Assembly: GCA_033558025.1 (NCBI GenBank)
Contig: JAUCEF010000002.1
Coordinates: 1,612,001-1,676,000 of the forward strand
DNA length: 64,000 bases
Source: Phytophthora sp. 'mugwort'
Lineage: Eukaryota; Oomycota; Peronosporomycetes; Peronosporales; Peronosporaceae
Direction: 5' to 3'
The notes beneath the pieces were generated by a model. It saw nothing but the letters and a program-made list of their open reading frames with translations. It was not told the DNA's origin and made no database searches. Both the position numbers and the translations under genes were made by a program. This document shows positions 45,042 to 55,156 of this stretch, one piece after another. The stretch's first letter is position 1, and each line of letters begins with the position of its first letter.

Positions 45042-45923
45042 CTATGAGTTCTCACGCTTGGCTAAGAACTTCTGTCGAGAGCGCTCAGCACGGTGCCATT
45101 CAGCATGAGCAGTCCATGCACCAGGCGATCGGAATCGCTTGTTGCATCTTGGATAGGGACACACCAGATCAACTTCATCTTCTGACGACGAACCCGAATC
45201 CTGGTTCAACACCATCTCCAGATCAGTGCTAACAAGAGTGAAACCAGGAAGAACGTCGCCACCGTCAAGATCTCTCCACGCAGTGTTGTCAGAGCATTGT
45301 ACGTCTCCACTGTCGTCGAGATAGTACTCATACATCCGCTGAAAGTCTGGGCGTGGGTCGATCAGCCAACCCAACTGGACGCCGTGCTGGAAATATTCAT
45401 TTCGCATCTTTCGATCAAGAGCGCTGCGTTGAGAGCCTCGACCAGAGAGCTTATCAATCTCAACAACAAAGGTGGGAACAAAGGGATCGCCACGATACGT
45501 CCACATCTGTTCACGAGTCAAATTCCTGTCATCATCTCGCGGTGTGTATGACACGTCGGGCATTCTCACGTTGGGCCCTCCGGGACGCTGCTCCAGAATG
45601 AACGCCCCTTGCGAGGTTGTCACTCTGCCTCCTTTTCCAGACCACGTCGCCCATTCATCCAAAACTCTCGCGATCTTGGCCGCCACCTTCTCGTTGCCAT
45701 ATACGGCCATTCGAAAGGGGATGAAGCGACCTTCGTCGATGAAGAACGCCGGCTGCTCGCCAAAAACGGGGTTCACCAGTGGACCGAGCTTCTTCACGTG
45801 ATGATTCAACTGCTTCAGCTCCACTCCAGGATAGTCCTTGACGTAGCACAAAGTCGTCTTCGTTTCCAAGTCGCGCACGAGTCGCATAAGGACGTCTTCG
45901 TGAGGTTTTTGCTTGTCCGCCAT
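45042..45923 (-). CDS. Uma2-family PD-(D/E)XK nuclease with C-terminal C2H2 zinc finger
   Basis: Intact 293-residue ORF inside the Polinton next to the left TIR. Residues about 60-200 match the Uma2 (DUF820) restriction-endonuclease fold: MPDVSY with Asp123, FVPTFVVEID with Glu155, then the DRKMRNEYFQHGVQLGWLIDP helix-strand unit characteristic of the family. Residues 255-277 form a classical finger (C255, C260, H273, H277) after an acidic SSSEDE linker. The gene is noticeably richer in GC than the viral core, suggesting separate acquisition. Uma2 proteins abound in cyanobacteria; a eukaryotic DNA-binding finger attached to one would target a nuclease to DNA. Activity and role (defence, mobility, host interference) are unknown. 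Confidence 0.8.
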   Translation of the reverse strand: MADKQKPHEDVLMRLVRDLETKTTLCYVKDYPGVELKQLNHHVKKLGPLVNPVFGEQPAFFIDEGRFIPFRMAVYGNEKVAAKIARVLDEWATWSGKGGRVTTSQGAFILEQRPGGPNVRMPDVSYTPRDDDRNLTREQMWTYRGDPFVPTFVVEIDKLSGRGSQRSALDRKMRNEYFQHGVQLGWLIDPRPDFQRMYEYYLDDSGDVQCSDNTAWRDLDGGDVLPGFTLVSTDLEMVLNQDSGSSSEDEVDLVCPYPRCNKRFRSPGAWTAHAEWHRAERSRQKFLAKRENS

Positions 45924-45941
45924 CGCTGCTCTTTCTCACTG

Positions 45942-46005
45942 GTTGCTTTTCGACCGAGTTGCTTTTCGACCGAGTTGCTTTTCGACCGAGTTGCTTTTCG
46001 ACCGA
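45942..46005. repeat. Four perfect 16-bp tandem repeats upstream of the Uma2 gene
   Basis: GTTGCTTTTCGACCGA repeated four times, starting 19 bp upstream of the minus-strand start at 45923. The period is not a multiple of three, so it is non-coding, and its position fits a promoter or 5' UTR. Confidence 0.85.
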
Positions 46006-46324
46006 AAAATTACACGATGTGGTCCACACTTTTTAAGGTCGGTAGTCGTCGGACTTTCGGGTGATTTTCAAGTTTGGAGGAGGCTGACAAAAATGTGGAG
46101 CCAAGGCCTCATTGCAGAGAGCAAGCGACAAGCTTAATGCGGCAAAGGATGCCGGAGTTGTTTGAAAAGCGTGGCATACTGTTCGCCGTAAGACCGCAGG
46201 GGTGCAAGCGATATGTAGATTAGTAATACGCTTCGAAGAAGGCATAAAAAGTAATGAATGCGGAGCTTTGCCTTCTATTATAATATTTTATTCCTGATAA
46301 ATATAAAGTTAGTAATATACAAAG
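46006..46324. other. Polinton non-coding stretch
   Basis: No supported gene. The last 60 bp are very AT-rich and include AATATAAAGTTAG before the ATG at 46325. Confidence 0.45.
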
Positions 46325-46717
46325 ATGACGTCCTCACCTGAACAATACGAACTTAACAAAGAGCGAATCAAAGCCGCTCAAAAGCGGTACTATTTAAAAA
46401 CAAGGGAAACGCGACTGGCTAAGCAGCGAGAATATGATGAGAAGAATCGCGAAGAAATTCGTGCCCCTAAGAAGAAGAATAAATTAAGTAAATCAGAACT
46501 TAGCCAAAGCGAACTTAACCAAAGCGAACTTACTAATATTTTTTTTCTTCTCAGATATAAAGTCAGCCCCAATATAAAGTCGATCCTGATACAAGGTCCG
46601 ATAATTATAAAGTCGATTCTCACCAGATTAATATCGACAAAGATATATAGGCAATATGTTTGCATACGAACTCGCAGGATTAAAGAGATTAAATATCCAA
46701 GCTGTCAAATGGGGTAG
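46325..46717 (+). CDS. Small basic helical protein, function unknown
   Basis: The first 55 residues are strongly basic and helical (KRYYLKTRETRLAKQREYDE), a pattern common in small viral proteins with K/R-Y-rich helices. Then comes a repeat (SELSQSELNQSELT) from 15-bp units. Beyond about 46540 the frame runs through the PolB upstream region, so the natural C-terminus may be earlier and the tail shifted. Preceded by a TATA-like AATATAAAG. No function assigned. Confidence 0.4.
   Translation: MTSSPEQYELNKERIKAAQKRYYLKTRETRLAKQREYDEKNREEIRAPKKKNKLSKSELSQSELNQSELTNIFFLLRYKVSPNIKSILIQGPIIIKSILTRLISTKIYRQYVCIRTRRIKEIKYPSCQMG
46555..46655 (+). promoter_or_regulatory. PolB upstream region with three ATAAAGTC repeats and AT-rich box
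   Basis: TATAAAGTC occurs at about 46556, 46573 and 46607, the last two extended to TATAAAGTCGAT. GATATATAGG at 46642-46651 lies just before ATG 46656. Confidence 0.45.
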
Positions 46718-49700
46718 CAGCTACAGGGTTAAGGTTTGAGGTAGAACTGGTAAGATGGTATATGTTAGCAGCATTTCACGTTCAATGAACAAGAAATTGG
46801 TGGCTAAGCAGTACGATGTTTCAGTTGAAACCCTTGAGAAGCATATGTCGCCTGACTATAAGGCTGATCCCAAGTACCGTTTTTACACTGGTAATCACAT
46901 GGAATCACACCTATATGAGGGTATCGAGGCTACTGATTTCAACGATAAGCTCGAGAACGTTCTTTCGACCCAGGCAAGTGCTTTTAAGGTAAATATTGCT
47001 CTTGGGTACGAACTTGTGAGCAAGACTGATCCTGATGACACTCGCTACTTTTACCCGAATCTCGCTAACACTTATGTATTCATTAAGCCTGTCGCAATCA
47101 ACAGCAAGGCGGATATTCGAAAGAAGGTGATTTCGGAAATTCGGTCTATGGAGTTGGCTGACAAGCTGAACTACCCCAGCTCCGGATATAAGCTTAAGGC
47201 GATCACTGCATTCAAGATTTTTGTCTATCATCGCGACCATGCACTTGGGGATAGCGATGCTGTTATTCCTAAGGTTATCCGCGAAGACAAGCATGTAATC
47301 AACTTCCCTAAGACCAACAACAAGTGCGTCTTCCACTGCATCGCCTGGCACACATTCCAGAGCGCTAAGAAGGATCCTCGCAGAATTCAGGCTCAAGTGA
47401 AGGAGGCATTCAAGCGCTACTGCTCTTTCAAGAGGGTTAATTATACGTTGAGCCTATTTAGAAGCTTCAAGCCTATTGACCTACTACAGCTCGATGAGAT
47501 TGAGGACTGCTTCCAACTCGGTATTAACGATATATAGCATGGATGTAGCTACCGGAAATGTGGAATGCATTCGTAGGTCGGACAAGGGGTATGAAGCGAT
47601 GGATATTCTATCACACGAGAATCACGCTCTCTACATCAAGAGCATCGATATGCTTCAGTCTAAGTATCAGTGCCCCAAGTGTGAAATGATTTTCGTGAGT
47701 GGTGAAAGACTTAAAAATCACAAGAAAAATCAGTGCGAGCTTGTTAATATTGAGACCTTCCCCGCTGAGCCAACTATCTACAAGCCAGCTCCTAACGCGA
47801 TTCGATCACTGCTTACAAAGTATTCCATTAAGGATGCTAACCAGTACATCGACCACTGCATTGCTTATGACTTTGAGGCAATCCTTAAGCCTACGGCGAC
47901 TCAACACGGGGAGAATACTGTCTTCACGAACGAACACATTCCGGTGTCTGTATCCGTAGCTGATAGCTTAACCGAGGAGGTGCGCTGTTTTGTAAATGAC
48001 GATCCAAAGATGTTGCTTATGGATATGTTCAAATACATTGGTGATGTATCGGTGAAGATCCAATAGTACAATGTCGATAAGTATAAGTCGCTTGTGCAAA
48101 AAATCATCAATGCCCACGGTCTGACAGGTATGGAAATTCCAGGCGTCAAGCTTGGTAAAAAGTACAAGATGTCTGATGTGGAGAGTTGGATTAAAGAAGG
48201 GAAGTATGATAGCTTCTTTCACTTCCATAGCAGTCTTGGCTTTGGTAAGCAGAGGTCCGACTACGGAAGACTTAAACAGCAGATTGATCAGGTACCAGTA
48301 TTCGGCTTCAATTCGGGTCGATACGATATCAACTTGATTAAGAGCGACTTATTCACCATCATTGGTACTGACAACATCAAATCTGTTATCAAGAACCCCA
48401 GCTACATGTGCATCGCTACGTCGAACATGAAAATGCTCGATATTAGCAACTATGTACCATCTGGTACCAGCTACGATAAGTATCTTACGACATATCTCGG
48501 TGGCCGCAAATGTGATGACAAAATTAGATGTGTCTGTGGTCTTGGCAAGGGTCTTTTCCCGTATGAGTACATCACCGCGTTCAATGTACTCAACCAGACT
48601 AGTATCCCGCCTAAGTCAGCTTTTGACAGCAAACTCCGTGGAACAAGCATCACCGATGATGACTACGAGCGAGTGGAGTTCGTTTGGGGGTACTATGAGA
48701 TGAAATCCATCAAGGACCTACTGGTATGGTACAACAATCTCGATGCAGTTCCATTCATCAAGGCTAGTAAAGCCCAGCGCGAGCTATTCATGCGTTTCGA
48801 TCTGGATATGTTTGCAAATGGAGTGTCGCTACCTGGACTTAGTGAATAGGTTATGTATCAGACCTGCTTCAACAATCTTCAATACCCGGATAAGACACCT
48901 GCTAACGCATTCCAATTCCCACCCCAGCGCATGGGCGGCTACAGGAGTCAGGATGCTAAGGCAAAGCGTGAATTTGGTATGACACTTGATCACTTGGATA
49001 CATTGCTGCAAAAGCAAAAGTATCTGTGTGGTTTATGCTACTGTCAGCTGACCGTCGATACCGCTTCAGCAGACCGTGTCAACAACAAGCTTGGACACAT
49101 CGATGGCAACATATTGGTTAGCTGTATCAAGTGCAACACCGCTCGTAAGGACATGTCGCTCAAAGGATTCCGCTATAAGAAATTGCTTGAGTTCAACTCG
49201 GACAGATTGGTGTATAGCATTGATAAGGAGGAAAAGGACATCTACGCTAAGATGAAGGCCAACATCGCTGGAGGCCCATCTATTATCTTTAATCGCTACG
49301 CTAAGCGCAATGAGACAAATATTCGCGGAGGTAAGCTCTGTAAGAAATTATCGGATACGATGCTAACGCTCTATACCTATGGGCACTTGGTAATGAGATG
49401 CCATGCGGACGATTGACTACGATCGAGGCTTATGATGGCATTGTCGAGGACATCGTTGCTGATAAGATTTTCGGATTCCTTGAATGCGATATTCAAACTC
49501 CAGACCATCTTAAAGACTACTTCAGTGAGATGACCCCAATTTTTAAAAACACGCTAATCGATTGTGCTGATGAGAGTGTCATTGGTCATCACATGTACAA
49601 GTACAACGAGGCACGTAAGCAAAGCCGAGCAAAACCAGCTCGTAAGCTTATAGGTAGCTACTTTGGTGAAAAGATTCTCATATACGCACCTTTGCTTAAA

Positions 49701-50642
49701 TGGTATCTTTCCCGCGGTTTGGAGATCACCAAGACTTACTGCTTTATTAAGGCCACCTCTCACAAGGCTTTTGATCCTTTTATGGAGGCTGTATCAAACG
49801 CTAGACGAGAGGGTGATGTTGATAAGTCGAAGGCGATGATTGCTGAGATGATTAAACTTGTAGGCAACAGTGCTTTTGGTCGATCTGGAATGGATATGAG
49901 CAAGCACAAAGAGGTCAAGTATGAGTCGAACGACAAAGCTATTAAAAGCAAGATCGAACACTTTACGTTCCACGGGTTGGAGGAGCTTAATAATTCTTGT
50001 GAGATTACGATGAAAAAGCGTCGCCTTAACAACAAGAACCCGATCCATTTATCGATTGCTATCTATCAGCTCGCTAAGCTACGCATGCTTCAGTTTTACT
50101 ATGACTGTATCGACTTTTACTTCGATCGTTCAGACTTTCAATATCAGGAGATGGACACGGATAGTGGCTATATCGCGTTCAGCTGCGATAACCCATTCAA
50201 AAAATGCATCAAGCCTAAACTACGTGATCACTTCGATGAGCATAAGTATGAGTGGTTCCCGCGAGACTACAACGCTGAGGTAGCCAAGTTCGACCGCCGC
50301 ACGCCTGGTCTATTCAAGGAAGAGTGGCGAGGTGATGCAATGGTCTCATTATCCTCTAAGAACTACATCTGCTACCTAGCGGACGAGGAGCATAAGGTCA
50401 AAGTCAGTGCTAAGGGTATACAGCAGGGGCGTGGTCGCAATATTGATGTCCTTAACCCAGATGGTTTCGAGACTGTTGTACGGGACCGCATCACACTTCG
50501 GGGTACTAACAAGGGTTTCAGACTATCGAAAGAAACCAAATCGATCATTACCTATACTCAAACCAAAACAGCGCTCAATTACTACTATGATAAGCGCCAG
50601 GTAATGTCGGACGGTATTTCAACGATTCCGCTGAATGACTAA
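46656..50642 (+). pseudogene. Protein-primed family B DNA polymerase, interrupted
   Basis: Polinton replicase, about 1,330 codons. N-terminal part: FPKTNNKCVFHCIAWHTF near 47310. Exonuclease motifs: YDFEAILK (47868), FNSGRYDINL (48307) and WYNNLDAVPF (48729). Polymerase motif A ANALYLWALGNEMPCG (about 49365), motif B KLVGNSAFGRSGMD (49855) and motif C EMDTDSGYIAFS (50150). The GHIDGNILVSCIKCNTARKD segment near 49100 is an embedded HNH-like zinc cassette. The gene is broken by TGA at 46737, an inserted base near 47530, TAG at 48064 and 48847, and a lost base near 49350 just before motif A. It would copy the element using a terminal protein primer. Inactive as read. Confidence 0.9.
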
Positions 50643-50690
50643 GGGGATATATCGAACTGATGCTTATTTTTTTCCTCTAAATATAGGATC

Positions 50691-51764
50691 ATGTCGTTTC
50701 AAGATCTACTGAAAAAACTCTACTATGATCCAAAAACCGGTTTTATCGGCACTCAAGCTCTGTATCAGAAGGCAAAGGAGTTAGATCCTGAGATTACTAT
50801 CAAAATCGTAAAGGAGTGGTATGCTGACCAGACCGATATTCAACGATTTCAGGATCAGAAGAAGCGATTTGATGGCTTCAAAATAGCTTCACACAACCCC
50901 AATTCGTGGCAAATGGATCTTGCGTTTTGGGAGAAACGAGCAAATTTGACTGCTATCAACATCAACTCAAGGTTGGGATACGCAAAGCTCTTATCAAACA
51001 AGACGGCAGCAACTGTGTTAGCAGCGCTTAAAGCATTTGTTCACCTTCACACACTTAATATCCTGACAAGCGATAATGGAAGCGAGTTCATGAACTCACA
51101 GGCTCAAGAATTCTTCCAAACTAAGAAAATTGAGCACTACAACAACGAACCAGGTGATCATGGAACCATGGGTAAAATCGAACGATTCAATAGGACCTTG
51201 AAGCAGAGACTAACTAAAATGTCTCCCAAGAGGATTACGCAAAAGCTTATCAGCGATGTTATCGAAAACTATAATAGCACGTTTCATCGCTCGATTAAAA
51301 TGACCCCAAACGAGGCCAAGGGTAAAGTCATCGGGTCAGAGCTGGAACATAATCAAGGTGAAGCAGAGAGAGTTGAAAATGAGTTCGAAGTCGGAGCAAA
51401 TGTGCTATATCGACTTAAGAAGCAGACGTTTGATAAAGAAGCTGCTCGATGGAGCAAAGCCGTCTATACGATCGTTGGAATTGATGGATACCGAGTCCAA
51501 ATTCGCTCAAAAAATGGTCATACCCTCTACAAGGCACCAAACGATCTCAAAATGGTTAAATCAGAGACTACGAATGCTACTATTAATCGAGGTGATATTC
51601 TTGAGGCGGAGAAGATCTTGGATCACAAAAAGATACGCTCTGGAAAGTACAAATATCTGGTGAGATGGCTTGGTAATGAACCTGATTCCTGGGAATCGCA
51701 AGATAATCTCCGATTGATCAACAAAAATAAGAGATCTACCCTTGAAAAGGAGTATTGGGGTTAA
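50691..51764 (+). CDS. Retroviral-type integrase with C-terminal chromodomain
   Basis: Intact 357-residue protein, the Polinton recombinase that inserts the element with a 6-bp duplication. An N-terminal helical region precedes the rve core: SWQMDLAFW with Asp76, ILTSDNGSEFM with Asp128 and GKIERFNRTL with Glu164, giving a D-x35-E spacing. The C-terminal segment ILEAEKILDHKKIRSGKYKY and YLVRWLGNEPDSWES is a chromodomain, expected to read methylated histone tails and bias target choice. Preceded by the AT-rich box AAATATAGGATC directly before the start. One of few undamaged core genes, so it could in principle act in trans on related ends. Confidence 0.93.
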   Translation: MSFQDLLKKLYYDPKTGFIGTQALYQKAKELDPEITIKIVKEWYADQTDIQRFQDQKKRFDGFKIASHNPNSWQMDLAFWEKRANLTAININSRLGYAKLLSNKTAATVLAALKAFVHLHTLNILTSDNGSEFMNSQAQEFFQTKKIEHYNNEPGDHGTMGKIERFNRTLKQRLTKMSPKRITQKLISDVIENYNSTFHRSIKMTPNEAKGKVIGSELEHNQGEAERVENEFEVGANVLYRLKKQTFDKEAARWSKAVYTIVGIDGYRVQIRSKNGHTLYKAPNDLKMVKSETTNATINRGDILEAEKILDHKKIRSGKYKYLVRWLGNEPDSWESQDNLRLINKNKRSTLEKEYWG

Positions 51765-51879
51765 AAAATGAGTCATAATTAGCTTGTAAATAAGTTTGAT
51801 AGAGACATCCTCTCTAAGCTTTTGACTCGGTATAGCATTCGATGTATTTTTTATGATATTTTTGTAAATATCTGACTTG

Positions 51880-51890
51880 ATATATAGATA
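51880..51890 (+). promoter_or_regulatory. Polinton AT-rich promoter box
   Basis: ATATATAGATA lies 5 bp before the ATG at 51896. Confidence 0.5.
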
Positions 51891-51895
51891 TAATA

Positions 51896-52186
51896 ATGTG
51901 TGCAGGCTGGTTAGAAAGACAATGTGAGCTTGCCAAGCTACAAAGGAAGCTTTGGATCATTCAGGAGGTTAGTCGTATCAAAAATGAGTTGATGAATCTT
52001 GATGCTGTCGCTAATTTCCGTAAAACTGTTGTAAATCAGAAGTATAGAAATGAGTTGGAAGATATATTTGGAGTTCCATTCCATTGTATCAAGGATCGAT
52101 ACCTTAATCTTCTAAATGAGCGAAATCATATTTGTCATTCTTATGCTACATTCCGACACGACTCAGTCATGCCGAGTTATTGGTAA
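51896..52186 (+). CDS. Polinton protein of unknown function (96 aa)
   Basis: Starts MCAGWLERQCELAKLQRKLW and is mostly helical with charged segments (EVSRIKNELMNL, RNELEDIFGVPFHCIKDRYL). Four cysteines are scattered without a zinc-finger pattern. It is preceded by a perfect copy of the element's promoter box, so it is probably expressed as its own unit. No family recognised; its neighbours are the integrase and the large central gene. Confidence 0.6.
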   Translation: MCAGWLERQCELAKLQRKLWIIQEVSRIKNELMNLDAVANFRKTVVNQKYRNELEDIFGVPFHCIKDRYLNLLNERNHICHSYATFRHDSVMPSYW

Positions 52187-52217
52187 TTTGAGTACTCATT
52201 TTTTTATGATTCGCAAC

Positions 52218-52228
52218 ATATAGATACG
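52218..52228 (+). promoter_or_regulatory. Polinton AT-rich promoter box
   Basis: ATATAGATACG directly abuts the ATG at 52229. Confidence 0.5.
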
Positions 52229-54893
52229 ATGTTCCCAAATTTCACATCCCTCGCTGAGAGAGAGCAGAAACGTCAGGAGCTACTTGAAAAAGCTCAGCGG
52301 CGGGTTCGACAAGCTAACGCCAAGCGTGAGATGTATCAGAGCACATCGTGGGCGACTGATGTATCCAATTCTTTCACTACGATAGCTAAGACGACGACGG
52401 CAACAACCCAAACTGATACAGGTGTTGGCACTGATGAAGCAATCCCTGATGCAGTGAAGCAAAACTTGAATGATATTATTGATCAGGCGATTGCTCAATC
52501 CGACTTAAAAAAAAAGTATCAGTGACGAAAACTCTGGTATAAACCCAGAGGTATCAACAACTGGAACTAACACAGAACCTAACGTTAGATTACTTTCCGA
52601 TGTTAAACTGGATGGTGTTAGTATCCCTCCAGTACAGAGACCACTATCTAATGTTTCAATAGAAGGAATTAGTATCCCTTCAGTTGATATCGCTGTTGGG
52701 GAGGATGCATCACCAACACCTGACACTCTATTTAGCGATGATGAACAAATCTCTCAAAACGAATTTAAGAAAACGGTTGAGGAAATATTTGAGGTTATCC
52801 GATTCTTGCTCAAATGGGTATTCATCCTCTTGCTTCTAATGGACGTCAGCTAACAAAGTATTATATTGGAAACGGAGCTAAGACATACAGTATTAGATTG
52901 AACAAGATTGTCTCGGTTCCAAGCATTGATTGGGAAGAGACATACGATCATATTGGATTTGTCATCACAAACGATGTTAGATTTAACAATGATATCAATG
53001 AGAAACATGAGCGAAATGAGATGGGTAAAGAGGATAAAAATGCACCTTTTCAAGTATGGAAGCGTATTGGATCCAAAAGAGCAAGTGCTTCTTCTTTTGA
53101 CGACTATAAACAAAGCAAACAACGACTTGAGGACAGTTTTCTCTTTGATAATTCAACTTCCACAACTTCCGATCAGTCTAATAGTAAATTCAAAATGTAC
53201 TTGATCATTGCTAAAAATAAGGAACTACTTGAATCTAATGGTTTAATGAAGAAGATTGTTCCTATCCTTAAAGGAACGAACAAATCAACACCATTTGATG
53301 CTAATGGTTATGTATGGATCAAGGGAAGTACTATTGGTGTTTTCGGTAAGGAAAGTAGTCAAATGAAGCCGGCTATCATCAAGAAGGTCAATTGGCAACT
53401 TACGCTCAAATCATTTGTAGATATGGTCAGGTCGAAAGGTCTTGACTTAGAGATGATCGGTGATGAGGACAAAGAAATAGTTGTTAATGATTTCACAGAA
53501 GGCGTAGGTGAGGCACGTCAAGGTATTATGGCTGGAATTGATGAAGATATGGATCAAAACCTATCCAACGCTGACGATGCTAAAAAAAAATCTTAACTGA
53601 TTACTATACGCAACTTCATTCAAAGGGTATTAAAATCCCGTTTAGACTCAAACCAATCGTTGAGGTTAAAGATAGTGTTAAAACGCATACAGACTACTAT
53701 TTTGGTGAGCCGTCTGAGACCAGACCATTGAATATTAGAAATGGGAAGCACAAGCAAGTATCTGGAGAAGCGTGGAAGGGATTGATGAAGAATATCAGGT
53801 GGATGGGTACATTCCTATCGTTGCTCGATGGATTTGAGGATTTGGATAAATATCTCAAGGAAGTTGAATATCCATTCCCATCAAATGATGAGGAAGCAGC
53901 AAAATTGGTTGAAAGTAAGAAACTTGATCAGCAAAGGCGCAAAAGCTCGATGATAATCTTAAAATATTGAATGAAGCAATCTTGAATACGGCTCATGATA
54001 TCAGACGACAAGGTATTGAACCCTATACTCAGGTTGATAGTGAAGACCAACTACAGAAGCTTCATGACGATTCTGAACGCGCTTACCAATCATACGGAGA
54101 AGCGCAAAAGCGTTATGAAGAGGCTAGGGAAGCAGCCAAAGGAAATAACTCAAAATCAGCTAGATCGGCACTAAAGGCAGCGGCATCAGCTATGAAGGCA
54201 ACAAGAGCTGTATTTAACGCAAAAGCTAAACAATATAGCATTGCGGCTCAGGAGCAAATCAATGTAGATGGCTTTGTTAATCGTCAAGATGATAAATCGG
54301 TTCGTGGAGTTATGAATGATATGATCAATCAGGTTAGCGGAAGCGGATTGAAAGGTCGTGGCCTAAGAGGAGCAGGTGTTGCACCACTCGATGGGGTGGT
54401 CAGACGTGGAAGGACCTACAACCTAAATGAGATTCAGGGGTTAGCGACACCAAGCGCCTACGTTTATCGACAGCTCGGTAGCAAGTACATTCGTATTCCT
54501 GACCTTGATGCTAAGACTCTTGTGATTGTACAGCCGAATCGTCGCAAGTGTGGGCCGAAGTGTCAAATCAGTGATAGCCTACAATCAATGATCAGAAGTC
54601 TCGTATATAAGAACCATATCGATCAGGGGATGTATGACAAGCTCAGCATCGAAGATAAAAAAATGTTCAAAGAGATCCTTACGATAACTCATCTTCAGTA
54701 CAATTTTCACGATAAGCTCACTGATCCACTTGAAACACTTCGCGCTGAGTATGACAAGCTCAAGGCTCATATTGAGTTAGGAAATGATAATTCAAGCATC
54801 ATCAAACAGCTCAAGTCTCTTACAGTGGATATGTACAGCAATCAACTCATTGATGATAAAGAATTTAGAGAAATTATAACTCGACTACTATAA
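52229..54893 (+). pseudogene. Large central Polinton gene, probably one ORF with four frameshifts
   Basis: Four successive frames join smoothly. 52229-52515 has a coiled coil then SWATDVSNSF and ATTQTDTG. 52515-52790 is acidic, with twin DGVSIPPV/EGISIPSV repeats. 52790-53590 includes IHPLASNGRQLTKYYIGNGA and YLIIAKNKELLES. 53590-53945 includes GEAWKGLMKNIRWMGTFLSL. 53945-54893 has a coiled coil, a Gly-rich linker and RTYNLNEIQGLATPSAYVYR and VIVQPNRRKCGPKCQ. Two joins lie in runs of nine A (52507-52515, 53582-53590), changed in opposite directions. If one protein, it would be about 885 residues, suggesting a structural or core protein. No promoter box precedes the internal starts, which favours one gene. 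Separate genes cannot be excluded. Confidence 0.5.
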
Positions 54894-54895
54894 TC

Positions 54896-55156
54896 ATGTT
54901 CTTCTTTAACCCCCGAGTTATTGCAGCTTCAGGTGGGAGCTATGGTGATAACGCTGATAACAACGTTGCTGAGCTCAAAGCCATCATGAAGAATCTAATC
55001 ATTCATGAACGCCCTCAGAAGACTCAGGCAGCCGTATGGGCTACTGATCTCGATAAGTCCATCAGGAAGGTGAATGCATCAACGCAAACCGAGGGTGGGC
55101 GTATGTGGGCCTACCAACCCAAGAAAAAAAAGACCGTGAAGACGTTTGCTATCTAA
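54896..55156 (+). CDS. Small Polinton protein with WATD...TQTE motif
   Basis: 86 residues, start 3 bp after the stop of the preceding gene. It begins MFFFNPRVIAASGG, continues with a Lys-rich helix, then AAVWATDLDKSIRKVNASTQTE and a basic tail (QPKKKKTVKTF). The WATD...TQT block also occurs in the protein starting at 52229. STQTE fits the TQT anchor of LC8 dynein light chain ligands. The basic tail could serve as a nuclear signal or bind DNA. Its 3' end overlaps the convergent gene below by 8 bp. No family recognised. Confidence 0.55.
   Translation: MFFFNPRVIAASGGSYGDNADNNVAELKAIMKNLIIHERPQKTQAAVWATDLDKSIRKVNASTQTEGGRMWAYQPKKKKTVKTFAI

Noticed and set aside
45942..46005. CRISPR-like array
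   Set aside because: The 16-bp units are contiguous with no spacers and there are no cas genes.
52507..53590. Programmed ribosomal frameshifting at the A9 runs
   Set aside because: The two runs need shifts in opposite directions and other frameshifts in the same gene are not at slippery sites.
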